Shown: positions 16,880-25,214 of the stretch, piece by piece
Position numbering within the stretch: the stretch's first letter is position 1
Layout of the letters: each line of letters opens with the position of its first letter
Source of the DNA: Lentisphaerae bacterium GWF2_45_14
GTDB lineage: Bacteria; Verrucomicrobiota; Lentisphaeria; Victivallales; GWF2-45-14
Length of the DNA: 55,771 nt
Direction: 5' to 3'
NCBI GenBank assembly: GCA_001804785.1
Contig: MHBG01000103.1
Location: forward strand, 1 to 55,771
Notes under the pieces: model-generated
Seen by the model: the letters and a program-made list of their open reading frames with translations, nothing else
What the model was told of the DNA's origin: nothing
Database searches by the model: none
Translations under genes and position numbers: made by a program

Positions 16880-18828
16880 TTTTTTCCCGTTTCACAACCG
16901 CGGTAGCCCAGTACAAGTATCGTGATATCATCGGATTGTTCAGCTTCACCGGCGAATTCCCTCACATCTGCAAGAAGGCCCTTAACAAGTGTTCCAGCAT
17001 CTTTTTCGGCGACATTCTTTTCTAGATAGGCAACGAGACGCGATTCGGAATATTCCTTATTGTCTTTATCCATAGCCTCTGTAACACCATCTGTATAAAG
17101 GACTATCACATCACCTGGATTCATAGTAATTGACCCGCAAGAATAATCCTGCGGTTCCATTACCCCGAGCGCCATGCCGTGCCGTGCGCCCAACTTCTCA
17201 ATACCCCCGGATGCCTTTATCACAAACGGCGGATTATGCCCGCCATTGCATAGTTTAAGCTCCCCGGTCTTTATATTGAGGATACCGGAAATATAAGTTA
17301 CGAACATTGACATTTCGTTATCGCGGCAAAGGTCTTTATTAATCCCTGTTACAATTTCGCCTACGCTGAGGCCGGGTGCAGCCTTCGCCCTTGACAAGGT
17401 CTGTGAGACCGCCATGAAAAGCGAGGCGGGAACCCCCTTGCCGGAGACATCGCCCACCGCAAAATATAGGTGATCTTCGTCAATAAAGAAAAAGTCATAA
17501 AGATCGCCGCCTACAGCCTTTGCCGACTCAAGAACAGCGTATATCTCAAATTCGATACAATCAGGAAAGGCCGGAAAAAGAACGGGAATGATACTTCTCT
17601 GAATATCTCGGGCAATATTAAGTTCACTTTCTATTCTCTCTTTCGCCGCCGTGGTCTCTTTGAGGTTTTTTATGTATTCAACAATCCGCCGCCGCATAGT
17701 CGCGAAGGAACGGCTCAGGCGGCCTATCTCATCATTCGAATCGATTTCCAGTATCGGACAATCAAATCTGCCGGAGCCTATGATATCAGCGGATTTAGCC
17801 AGCTTATGCAGCGGACTTGTTATCTTATGTGATATGGCTATAATGATTAAGAAAATAAGAACCAGTCCGAGCACAGAAATAGCACTTATGACAATGTTCA
17901 GTTTTCGGACAGGAGCGAGAAGCTCTGATTCCGGGTACATTATACCGAGAGACCAGCCGTTCGACCCAAGCGGTGTATAATAAAGCCAGCATTTTTTGTC
18001 GTAAAGCAGGCAGTGATGCGGAACAAAACCCGATTTACCCGCCATCATTTCCCGGCCTACGGCCCTGAGTCCTGGGTCGTTCGCCTCTTCGGCCATAGAA
18101 AATATCGTTTGGTGCATTATCTTGCTGATATCAGGGTAATTAACTATCGTACCGTGCTTCGACATTATAAAGCTGTACCCGTGTTTTATAACATTCAGGG
18201 AACTGATGAATTTCTGAAGCCAGGAGAGAGAAACATCAACGGTAACAACTCCGAAAAGCTCCTTTTCCCCGCCAGGCGCAATCCTGAAAAAAGGAACTGA
18301 ATATGTCGACATTATCACGCCGCCGGCCCCATCGTCAAAATAGGGCTCGCTCCACAAGCTTTTGAGAGTTTCACTGGGTATCTGATACCAGTCCTGAATA
18401 TCATAACAGTAGGTCTCGGAATCCAAATTCATTGTACTTATTTTAGCGCCATTTCTCCAACAGTAAGGGGCAAAACGCTTGATGTCATTTCTAAATTTAT
18501 ACGGCTCGAACGCCACGCTGCTTCCGTATACGCTCTTGTTGCGACTGACAAAGTCCGCGAGTACTTTTTCAAGATCTTCCTTTGATATGGAACTGTTGTG
18601 TTCCATGAAGAAGGCAAGTCCTTGCGCCGCCTGCGCGGCTGAAATGAAGACTCTGTCTATTTTTGCGGCAGCTGATTCTGAGAGGGATTGGGCATTTCTT
18701 TCTACATCTTCAAAAATTATTTTTCTGATACTCAAATATGTATAGCCTGCCACTATCCCCATTATTATGAAAGTTGAGGCAAGAATGGAAAAACTTAACT
18801 TGAAAAAAAGACTTTTATTTTTTAGCAT
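16876..18828 (-). CDS. Membrane Cache-HAMP sensor with PP2C (SpoIIE/RsbU) phosphatase output
   Basis: The 650-aa protein has TM1 (about 12-32), an extracytoplasmic double-Cache-like sensor (about 35-290, with FGVVTVDVSL), TM2 (about 298-322), a HAMP domain (about 322-378, ending in NDEIGRLSRSFATM), a short coiled coil, and a PP2C-type Ser/Thr phosphatase (about 405-645). The metal-binding blocks AVGGDLYDFF, GDVSGKGVPASLFM and LYTDGVTEA are intact. Such proteins dephosphorylate anti-anti-sigma factors in partner-switching systems. No STAS or RsbW-like gene is nearby. Its start lies inside the end of the upstream binding-protein gene (14-bp overlap), so the two are co-translated. Confidence 0.9.
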   Translation of the reverse strand: MLKNKSLFFKLSFSILASTFIIMGIVAGYTYLSIRKIIFEDVERNAQSLSESAAAKIDRVFISAAQAAQGLAFFMEHNSSISKEDLEKVLADFVSRNKSVYGSSVAFEPYKFRNDIKRFAPYCWRNGAKISTMNLDSETYCYDIQDWYQIPSETLKSLWSEPYFDDGAGGVIMSTYSVPFFRIAPGGEKELFGVVTVDVSLSWLQKFISSLNVIKHGYSFIMSKHGTIVNYPDISKIMHQTIFSMAEEANDPGLRAVGREMMAGKSGFVPHHCLLYDKKCWLYYTPLGSNGWSLGIMYPESELLAPVRKLNIVISAISVLGLVLIFLIIIAISHKITSPLHKLAKSADIIGSGRFDCPILEIDSNDEIGRLSRSFATMRRRIVEYIKNLKETTAAKERIESELNIARDIQRSIIPVLFPAFPDCIEFEIYAVLESAKAVGGDLYDFFFIDEDHLYFAVGDVSGKGVPASLFMAVSQTLSRAKAAPGLSVGEIVTGINKDLCRDNEMSMFVTYISGILNIKTGELKLCNGGHNPPFVIKASGGIEKLGARHGMALGVMEPQDYSCGSITMNPGDVIVLYTDGVTEAMDKDNKEYSESRLVAYLEKNVAEKDAGTLVKGLLADVREFAGEAEQSDDITILVLGYRGCETGKN

Positions 18829-19789
18829 CGCCTATCGCCTTGAAAAAATTTTTATACTCGGGGGCTTCTTTAATACTGCCCGACTCCTTCAAAATAAGCG
18901 CAGTCTTGTTGTAGACAGCCTCGGAAAGAACGGAATCCAGCTTTTTGCCGCCCGGAAAAATCAGATCTGCCATCCTGTCGAGCATCCAACTCTGGTGCGC
19001 CTTATTGAAGGGCAAATTATATATCTTCATCGTTTTCTCAACAATTTTTACCGTCTCTTCCTTGTGCTTCGCCGCATATTCCCAGCCTTCAATGGAAGCT
19101 TCAACAAATTTCTTGCAGACATCGGGCTTGTCCTTCAGAAATTTTCCGCTGCAGAAAATACCGTCTTCGGGTATATCAAGCCCATGTTCGGAGAGGAAAA
19201 AGGTGTTAATCTCTGAAGTTTCCACCCCGTGCATGATAAGGGTGTGGTACTCGTTGTACCACATGACCGTTAAAATGTCCACGCCGCCCCAGAGAAAGAG
19301 GTTGATGCCGGTGGCAATCGGTATGACATGCGGATTTATGTCATATTTTTTCATGAATGCCATTGGGATTTCCTGAAAGTCGCATTGCCATATTCCGAAT
19401 TTTTTATTTTTCATGGCCGCCGGACTGCCTATTCCGCTTTTTTTCAGGGTCACAAGCACCAGAGCCGACTTTTGCGATATCTGGGCAATTTCGACAATAT
19501 CCATCCCCGCGGCGGCATTCTTTATCCCGGTCGAAAGAAAAAGCGTAACAATGTCGGCTTTGCCTGTTTTCAAAGCGTCGGACGCGCCGGAAATCGGGGT
19601 AGCGTGCTCAATCAAGACATCGAGGCCCCGCTTTTTGTAAAAACCTTTTTCGAGGGCCATGTAATATCCCGAAAACTGCGCCTGGGCCGTCCACTGCGGC
19701 ATAAAAGTGACTTTTTCGAGGCCATCGTCAACAGAATACAATCGGGACATGAAAATCAATCCACAGACAATCACAGATAATCGTTTCAT
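18815..19789 (-). CDS. Exported THI5/NMT1-like substrate-binding protein, possible sensor partner
   Basis: I start at ATG 19787-19789, which gives 324 aa with a signal peptide (MKRLSVIVCGLIFMSRLYS). A longer open frame to 19960 would read into the divergent gene. The mature part begins VTFMPQWTAQAQFSGYYMA, the hallmark of THI5/NMT1 (ThiY-like) binding proteins, which deliver pyrimidine or other small organic ligands to ABC transporters. No ATPase or permease gene is adjacent. Instead it overlaps by 14 bp the Cache-HAMP-PP2C gene, so it may present a ligand to that sensor. That partnership is inference. Confidence 0.82.
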   Translation of the reverse strand: MKRLSVIVCGLIFMSRLYSVDDGLEKVTFMPQWTAQAQFSGYYMALEKGFYKKRGLDVLIEHATPISGASDALKTGKADIVTLFLSTGIKNAAAGMDIVEIAQISQKSALVLVTLKKSGIGSPAAMKNKKFGIWQCDFQEIPMAFMKKYDINPHVIPIATGINLFLWGGVDILTVMWYNEYHTLIMHGVETSEINTFFLSEHGLDIPEDGIFCSGKFLKDKPDVCKKFVEASIEGWEYAAKHKEETVKIVEKTMKIYNLPFNKAHQSWMLDRMADLIFPGGKKLDSVLSEAVYNKTALILKESGSIKEAPEYKNFFKAIGDAKK

Positions 19790-19948
19790 AAAGCTGGCCG
19801 TCCTTCGTAATTCATGTAAATCCGATAATGATAAGATAGTTTTGAATTGCCCTGACTTCAATATTTCTCCGCTTGAAAAGTCGGCTAAATTTGATTTTAG
19901 AGGAAATATAAAGCATATTGTGGAGGGAAACGGGAGGGAGACGACGCC

Positions 19949-20920
19949 ATGTCTGTACAATGCAAAATATGTCCTAGGGGCTGCGAGCTCTCAGAAGGAG
20001 AAGCTGGGAACTGCCGCGCACGAAAAAATGTTAACGGAAAAGTAACGCTTACGACTTATGGCTTCCCGTGTGCTGTACACGTTGATCCGGTCGAGAAGAA
20101 ACCGATGTTCCATTTTTTGCCGGGCTCGAAGTCATTTTCCATCGCCACCGCGGGCTGCAACCTGCACTGCCGCAACTGTCAGAACTGGGAAATATCGCAG
20201 GCAAAGCCGGAGGATGTCCCGGCTTATGAACTGCCTCCGGATAAAGTAGTCGAAAAGGCACTGGAATATAAATGCCGTTCAATAGCATATACATATACCG
20301 ATCCTGTAATCTTTTACGAGTACGCAATGGACTCTTCAATAAAGGCCCGCGAAAAGGGTTTGAAAAATATTCTTGTTACTGCGGGATACATCAATCAGAA
20401 ACCGTTGAAAGAAATCTGCAAATTCACCGATGGCGCGAATATCGACCTCAAGGCGTTTTCCGATAAATTCTACCGTGATGTCTGCAAGGCGACTTTGAAA
20501 CCTGTTCTCGACGCGCTTGTTACATCTAAAGAATGCGGCGTGGAGGTAGAAGTTACGAATCTTGTCCTGCCGACCCTTAACGACAGCGAAAGCGATTTCA
20601 AAAGCCTCGTAAAATGGGTAAAGGAAAATATGGGTGCCGAAACACCGTTGCATTTTTCAAGATTTTATCCTAACTACCTTATGAAAAATCTGCCGCCTAC
20701 ACCGGGAGAAACACTTCTGAAAGCTAGAGAAATCGCAAAATCAGAAGGCCTTAAGCATGTATATATAGGCAATATATCAAGCCCGGACGGCGAAAATACC
20801 TTCTGTCCATCATGCGGAAAACTTCTTATCAAACGTACGGGTTATTCCATAGATACGAACGAGATAAAAAATGGGGCCTGTCCGCAATGCTTCTCAAAAA
20901 TATATGGGGTATGGCAATGA
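19949..20920 (+). CDS. amrS: AmmeMemoRadiSam system radical SAM enzyme AmrS
   Basis: The 323-aa protein matches the AmrS family. An N-terminal Cys cluster (C5, C8, C12, C22) precedes the radical SAM motif C70-x3-C74-x2-C77 (TAGCNLHCRNCQNW). A C-terminal zinc-ribbon-like pair follows (CPSC ... CPQC, about 290-316). It should bind one [4Fe-4S] cluster and cleave S-adenosylmethionine. The reaction and substrate of AmrS are unknown to me. It has no export signal, so it is cytoplasmic. The stop TGA overlaps the ATG of the following small gene (ATGA), and Memo and AMMECR1 domains follow, which confirms the system. Confidence 0.93.
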   Translation: MSVQCKICPRGCELSEGEAGNCRARKNVNGKVTLTTYGFPCAVHVDPVEKKPMFHFLPGSKSFSIATAGCNLHCRNCQNWEISQAKPEDVPAYELPPDKVVEKALEYKCRSIAYTYTDPVIFYEYAMDSSIKAREKGLKNILVTAGYINQKPLKEICKFTDGANIDLKAFSDKFYRDVCKATLKPVLDALVTSKECGVEVEVTNLVLPTLNDSESDFKSLVKWVKENMGAETPLHFSRFYPNYLMKNLPPTPGETLLKAREIAKSEGLKHVYIGNISSPDGENTFCPSCGKLLIKRTGYSIDTNEIKNGACPQCFSKIYGVWQ

Positions 20921-21087
20921 GGCGAAGATTTTTTCTGAGACTGTCGGGACTTTTCGCAGTGGCTGTTTTCGCGGGAATTCCGTTGCCGGCCTTCGTCACA
21001 AAAGATAAAAAAAAAGAAACCTATCCCGGGAAAATTATGCGTTTCGATAATTTCAAAACGTCCACTGAAGGCCCTTGGGCCGGATAA
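20917..21087 (+). CDS. 56-aa Tat-signal peptide inside the AmmeMemoRadiSam operon
   Basis: The gene starts at ATG 20917, overlapping the amrS stop by 4 bp, and ends 18 bp before the Memo-AMMECR1 gene. The N-terminus carries a twin-arginine motif R3-R4-F5-F6-L7-R8, then a hydrophobic stretch to about residue 27. No clear AxA cut site follows, so it may stay anchored. A Lys-rich stretch (29-33) leads to a short C-terminal segment containing TYPGK and ending GPWAG. Nothing else in it resembles a catalytic domain. Position and size suggest a substrate or structural partner of the AmmeMemoRadiSam enzymes, folded or loaded before export. I do not recognise the family. Confidence 0.7.
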   Translation: MRRRFFLRLSGLFAVAVFAGIPLPAFVTKDKKKETYPGKIMRFDNFKTSTEGPWAG

Positions 21088-21105
21088 CTTTAAAAGAGGT
21101 GCCTT

Positions 21106-22578
21106 ATGAGAATCTTAATCGTAGCATCAATGTTTTTGGGAATCCTATGTTGTGCCGAAGATGGGAAAATAATTGTTTCACCATTCGCCGGGCAATGGTA
21201 CAGCGGGACAAAGAATGCGCTAGAAAAAGAAATAAAATCAATGATGGGAAATCCAGGCGGAACTGCAAAAATAAAACCGCGTGCTTTCATTATGCCGCAC
21301 GCCGGATATGCATATTCTGGAAAGACTGCGGCGGCTGGGATTGAATATATGAAAGGAAACGATTTTAAGAGAGTTGTAATTTTAGCTCCTTCTCACAGGG
21401 CATCGCTTCCAAATGTGGCGTGTCTCTCCGGGGTCGAGAAATTCAGAACGCCGCTCGGCGATATCACAGTCGATTCCGCATTCGAGGAAAAACTCATGCA
21501 GAATAAATTATTTATCAGGAACGCCGAAATACACAAATCTGAGCACAGCGCACAAATGGAAATACCGCTTATTCAGTACGTACTTAAAGATGTCAAAGTA
21601 GTTCCCATAATCATTGGAAGACTCAACGATGAATCTCTAAAGAGCATAGCGGACACATTACGCAATCTTATCGACGACAAAACACTTGTTATCGCCAGTT
21701 CAGATTTTACGCATTACGGACCGTCGTACGATTATCTGCCCTTTACCGAGGATATTCCCGAAAATCTGAAAAAACTGGATATGGGTGTCTATAAATTTAT
21801 AGAGAAAAAAGATGCGGCCGGCTTCATGAATTATATAGACAAGACAGGAGACACCATCTGCGGGGAATATCCGATAGCTCTTCTTCTTGAAATAGTTCCT
21901 GCCGGAGCCGACGCAAAACTCATTGCATACGACACCTCAGGAAGGATTACCGGCGATTATACAAATTCCGTAAGCTATATGACTATAATGTTCAGCAAGC
22001 CTGAGTCTTCCATATTTTCTGAAGACGACAAGAAAGAACTTCTCAAGCTCGCACGCAAAACTCTCTGGTATTACATGAATTACAAGAAAATGCCCTCGTT
22101 GGACGATCTTAAGATTACGCTGAGTCCGGCAATGAAAAAAGAAATGGGTGTTTTTGTAACACTTCACAAAGACGGGAATCTGAGGGGCTGCATCGGCGAG
22201 ATTTTTCCATCGCGGCCGTTATGGAAAGCCGTTATGGCACAGTCAATAAATTCGGGATTGAATGATTACCGCTTCCCGCCTGTCGAGCTGAGAGATCTTC
22301 CTTCTCTTGAATTTGAAATATCCGCATTGACTCCGCCGGCAAAAGTGAATTCATGGAGGGATATAGTGATAGGCACGCACGGCATGACGCTTGAAAAAGA
22401 CGGGCATTCGGCGGTTTTTCTTCCTCAGGTCGCGCCGGAGCAGGGCTGGGGGCTTGAGGAAACTCTTTCCCATCTTTCTCAGAAGGCAGGACTCCCTGCC
22501 GACGCATGGAAAGAAGGCGCGAAATTTACGGTCTTCGAGGCCGTTGTCTTTAACGAAAAGGATTTCAGCAAAAAGTGA
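21106..22578 (+). CDS. Exported Memo-AMMECR1 fusion (AmmeMemoRadiSam proteins B and A)
   Basis: The 490-aa product joins two proteins usually encoded apart. Residues about 22-300 are Memo-like: MPHAGYAYSG, LAPSHRA, HKSEHSAQMEIPLIQY and SSDFTHYG supply the His residues that bind a metal in Memo. Residues about 305-485 are AMMECR1: GVFVTLHKDGNLRGCIG contains the family's LRGCIG signature, and LPQVAPEQGW follows. A hydrophobic N-terminus (MRILIVASMFLGILCC) looks like a signal peptide or lipoprotein signal with Cys15/16, so the fusion is probably envelope-located. GAGGTG precedes the start. The biochemical role of either domain is unknown. Confidence 0.9.
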   Translation: MRILIVASMFLGILCCAEDGKIIVSPFAGQWYSGTKNALEKEIKSMMGNPGGTAKIKPRAFIMPHAGYAYSGKTAAAGIEYMKGNDFKRVVILAPSHRASLPNVACLSGVEKFRTPLGDITVDSAFEEKLMQNKLFIRNAEIHKSEHSAQMEIPLIQYVLKDVKVVPIIIGRLNDESLKSIADTLRNLIDDKTLVIASSDFTHYGPSYDYLPFTEDIPENLKKLDMGVYKFIEKKDAAGFMNYIDKTGDTICGEYPIALLLEIVPAGADAKLIAYDTSGRITGDYTNSVSYMTIMFSKPESSIFSEDDKKELLKLARKTLWYYMNYKKMPSLDDLKITLSPAMKKEMGVFVTLHKDGNLRGCIGEIFPSRPLWKAVMAQSINSGLNDYRFPPVELRDLPSLEFEISALTPPAKVNSWRDIVIGTHGMTLEKDGHSAVFLPQVAPEQGWGLEETLSHLSQKAGLPADAWKEGAKFTVFEAVVFNEKDFSKK

Positions 22579-24953
22579 AATGCATGAAATTTCCGGAGCT
22601 GATTTTCATAGGTGCCGGATTATTTGCCATATCGGCGCAACTGATTCTTTACCGGATATTCCTGACGGTTTTTTCGGGGAATGAGCTTTCGACGGGACTT
22701 TTTCTCTTTTCATGGCTGATCTGGACCGGGATAGGAGCACTGGCTGGTTCGAATACAAAAATCCGGAAAATCATTTTTTCACTCGCCAGCTTCGAAACGC
22801 TTGTGCTTCTTTACATCCCCGCATTCATTATCCAATATTTTCTGCTCTCAAGTGCTTCCGAAATTCTCGGGGTAGAGTTTTACCAGCAGATCCCATTGAA
22901 ACAGCTCCTTCTTTTCGTGATAGTCTTTAATTCCCCATTGTCTTTTGTCACGGGATTTCTTTTCCCGCTCGGGTGCGAATGGGCAAAGGAAACTTTTCTT
23001 CCGGTTTCGCGGGTATATCTTTTCGAGGCGCTGGGCGCCTTCGCGGGGGCAGTACTTTCCACGATACTGCTGAGCTTGGGAATATATAAGGAAACACTGT
23101 TTTTTCTTATGGCAGGAGAACTATCGATAGTACTTTTAATTTATCATTTCCTAAACAAAAAACGCATGAAACTTGCACTTGTTTTTTTAATTCTCGCTTC
23201 AGTAATCTGCATATTTTCTGGACTTGGTAAAAAATGGGCTGACTCCTCATCTGATAGCAGATGGAAAACACTACTTCCGTCCGCGGAATATCTCGGGTCT
23301 TTCAGTACAGCGCAGGCACGCTATAACTACGGAAAATATTCAGATCAATTCATTGTCGAAGCGTGGGGAAACGTGATAGAAAGTTTTCCGGGCGGACAGC
23401 AGGCTGCTGAGAAAATGGCTTCAGATTTTTCCCAGAAACCCGGTGCTCGCGAAATACTTATAGTCGGTCATTCCCCTATTTCATTATGCCAGAAAATATC
23501 AGAACTGCCTGATGTCGAAAAAATTACGCTAATCTGCACGGATTCGGAATATCCGCAGGCACTCTATTCTATACTTCCTGAAAAATATAAAATGCCGCTG
23601 GAAAAAGTAAAAATGTCCGGGCAGGATTTGAAAGAGTTTCTCTCTTCAAAAGATAAAGAATTTGACCTTGTCATAATGGACTGCGGTCTTCCTGCGTCAC
23701 TTGCCGTGAACAGGTTTTACAGCGAAGGATGTTTCGAACTTATGAAAAAATCATTGAATGAAGGAGGAGTATTAAGCGTAAGTTTTGCGGGTGGAGATAA
23801 TTATATTGGTCCGGAGCTGGCATATTTCGGAGCATCGCTCTTCGAAACATTGAAAAGCGTATTTCCTGAAATAGTTCTCAAACCAGGGGATTCTTCCATT
23901 TTTTATTGTTGTTCACAAAAAGGCAGACTTTCGGAAAATCCTGAAATATTGGCAAAGAGGCTAGAGAGCCTCGATGTGAAAGAACGTGCGTTCCTGACAG
24001 GAAATATCAGCGCGATGTATCCGCAGGACAGAATCATTTTTCAGAAGGATATTTACGGTGAACTTGCGAATGTTTCGCTTCTTAATACCGATTCGAATCC
24101 GAAGAGTTTTCTTTATGCGATGCTTTTTACGGCAAAGAAACTTGGTAACTGGACAATGCCGAAGGAAACGCAGATTATAAGAATTTCAGAATTCCTCCCT
24201 CTTTATGCGGGAGTTCTTTTCATAATAATCTGGCTTTGCAGATTCGTTTATTTGTTTTCCGGACGGCAAAAAAGAAAGTTGCGGAGCTTCGAGATAATTT
24301 CGACGATGACGCTTTTCTCGATAAGCGCAATGCTGCTCAATATTCTCCTTATTTTCAGATTTCAGACACAGTGCGGCTCGATATTCCTGTATTTTGGTCT
24401 GGCGTCTTCGCTTTTCATGCTGGGTATTTTTTCGGGCGGGCGCATAGCGCAGAAAGTTATGGGAGAATATTTTATTTCGTTACTTGGCGCGGGTCTTTTT
24501 CTCGCCGGGTTGTTTTTTTATCTTTCGGGAGCAGTTCCGGTTTTCGTTTACGGTATTTTCTTTTTTATCTGCGGTATTTTTCCGGGAGCTGCATTTTCAT
24601 TCTGTGCCGTCAAATTCAAGGAGTTGAATGTTCCGGACACGCGGGCAGGAGCATTTCTGAATTCCGCAGACTGCATGGGCGGAGCGTTTGCAGGGCTGAC
24701 GGGAGCATTGCTGCTGTTGCCTTTTTCAGGCACCTTGGGCATATTTACTGCCGTTTTGACGATAGCGTGTTATGCCGTTTCGGCAAGTCTTCTTTTCCCT
24801 ATGTTCAGCGGAAGAAAAAGCATTGCGAAGGGGCTGTTGCTTGTTTTGCTTGGCACTGGAGTTTTCATATTCTTTATTATGGCGACAGCAAATAGTGGGA
24901 AAGCTAAAACAGTTGAGACACGGATAAAAACAATCCCTCTTGACAATCTGTAA
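22575..24953 (+). CDS. Polytopic membrane protein with spermidine-synthase-like domain
   Basis: The 792-aa product has about seven N-terminal membrane helices (about 5-225), a Rossmann domain resembling spermidine synthase/SAM methyltransferase (about 235-440) and a second membrane block (about 525-780). The nucleotide loop is IVGHSPISLC instead of GGGDG, and the usual catalytic Asp pair is not evident. Polyamine synthesis is therefore unlikely. The start is GTG 22575 overlapping the upstream stop (GTGA), or ATG 22584. It is the fourth coupled gene of the AmmeMemoRadiSam operon, so a transport or modification role in that system is likely but unproven. Confidence 0.75.
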   Translation: MKCMKFPELIFIGAGLFAISAQLILYRIFLTVFSGNELSTGLFLFSWLIWTGIGALAGSNTKIRKIIFSLASFETLVLLYIPAFIIQYFLLSSASEILGVEFYQQIPLKQLLLFVIVFNSPLSFVTGFLFPLGCEWAKETFLPVSRVYLFEALGAFAGAVLSTILLSLGIYKETLFFLMAGELSIVLLIYHFLNKKRMKLALVFLILASVICIFSGLGKKWADSSSDSRWKTLLPSAEYLGSFSTAQARYNYGKYSDQFIVEAWGNVIESFPGGQQAAEKMASDFSQKPGAREILIVGHSPISLCQKISELPDVEKITLICTDSEYPQALYSILPEKYKMPLEKVKMSGQDLKEFLSSKDKEFDLVIMDCGLPASLAVNRFYSEGCFELMKKSLNEGGVLSVSFAGGDNYIGPELAYFGASLFETLKSVFPEIVLKPGDSSIFYCCSQKGRLSENPEILAKRLESLDVKERAFLTGNISAMYPQDRIIFQKDIYGELANVSLLNTDSNPKSFLYAMLFTAKKLGNWTMPKETQIIRISEFLPLYAGVLFIIIWLCRFVYLFSGRQKRKLRSFEIISTMTLFSISAMLLNILLIFRFQTQCGSIFLYFGLASSLFMLGIFSGGRIAQKVMGEYFISLLGAGLFLAGLFFYLSGAVPVFVYGIFFFICGIFPGAAFSFCAVKFKELNVPDTRAGAFLNSADCMGGAFAGLTGALLLLPFSGTLGIFTAVLTIACYAVSASLLFPMFSGRKSIAKGLLLVLLGTGVFIFFIMATANSGKAKTVETRIKTIPLDNL

Positions 24954-24990
24954 ATTTTTGCTATTCTTAAATGAAACGATGGGAAATAAC

Positions 24991-25065
24991 ATGCATTGTG
25001 GCAAGTTTAATACAGAATTGCTTCTTAAGCTTCTCCTTCTAGGAGGGGAGGGCTTGCCGTCGTGA
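24991..25065 (+). CDS. leuL: Leucine leader peptide of leuA
   Basis: A 24-codon frame begins at ATG 24991. Seven of the eight codons 10-17 (25018-25041) are leucine (TTG CTT CTT AAG CTT CTC CTT CTA), and a TGA ends it at 25063-25065. It lies 150 bp before leuA, with a terminator in between. This is the layout of translational attenuators: ribosome stalling at Leu codons when charged tRNA-Leu is scarce lets transcription continue. The ribosome site is weak (GGGAA). Another frame from ATG 24971 lacks this leucine run. The attenuator reading is inference from layout and composition. Confidence 0.75.
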   Translation: MHCGKFNTELLLKLLLLGGEGLPS

Positions 25066-25118
25066 TTCATTAGAGTCAGGTAGATTCAGCGGGCCTCTCA
25101 ATCGGAGGCCCTCTTTTT
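25046..25118 (+). promoter_or_regulatory. leuA attenuator: competing antiterminator and terminator
   Basis: The terminator is GGGCCTC (25091-25097) paired with GAGGCCC (25105-25111), followed by a T-run (25112-25120). An upstream segment GGGAGG (25046-25051) can pair, with one G-U, with CCTCTC (25094-25099), the terminator's 5' arm. A ribosome stalled at the Leu codons ending at 25041 would leave GGGAGG free and permit antitermination. A ribosome reaching the stop at 25063 would cover it and allow termination. Confidence 0.65.
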
Positions 25119-25214
25119 TTATATGCATGCCCTCCCCGTAAAATTAATGAAAAATGCTGTAAATATCCCGGAACTATGATATGTTAAGAACCTTATGATT
25201 TTAGAGGACGAATA

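Noticed and set aside
24236..24895. 219-codon frame inside the spermidine-synthase-like gene
   Set aside because: Same strand, other frame, low-complexity Phe/Arg/Ser composition; the host frame has coherent membrane helices.
24971..25042. Alternative leader frame from ATG 24971
   Set aside because: It has only scattered Leu codons and ends within the run that codes seven leucines in the chosen frame.
25091..25118. Reading the hairpin before leuA only as the end of the AmmeMemoRadiSam operon
   Set aside because: It can terminate that operon too, but the Leu-rich frame and the alternative pairing upstream make an attenuator the better account.
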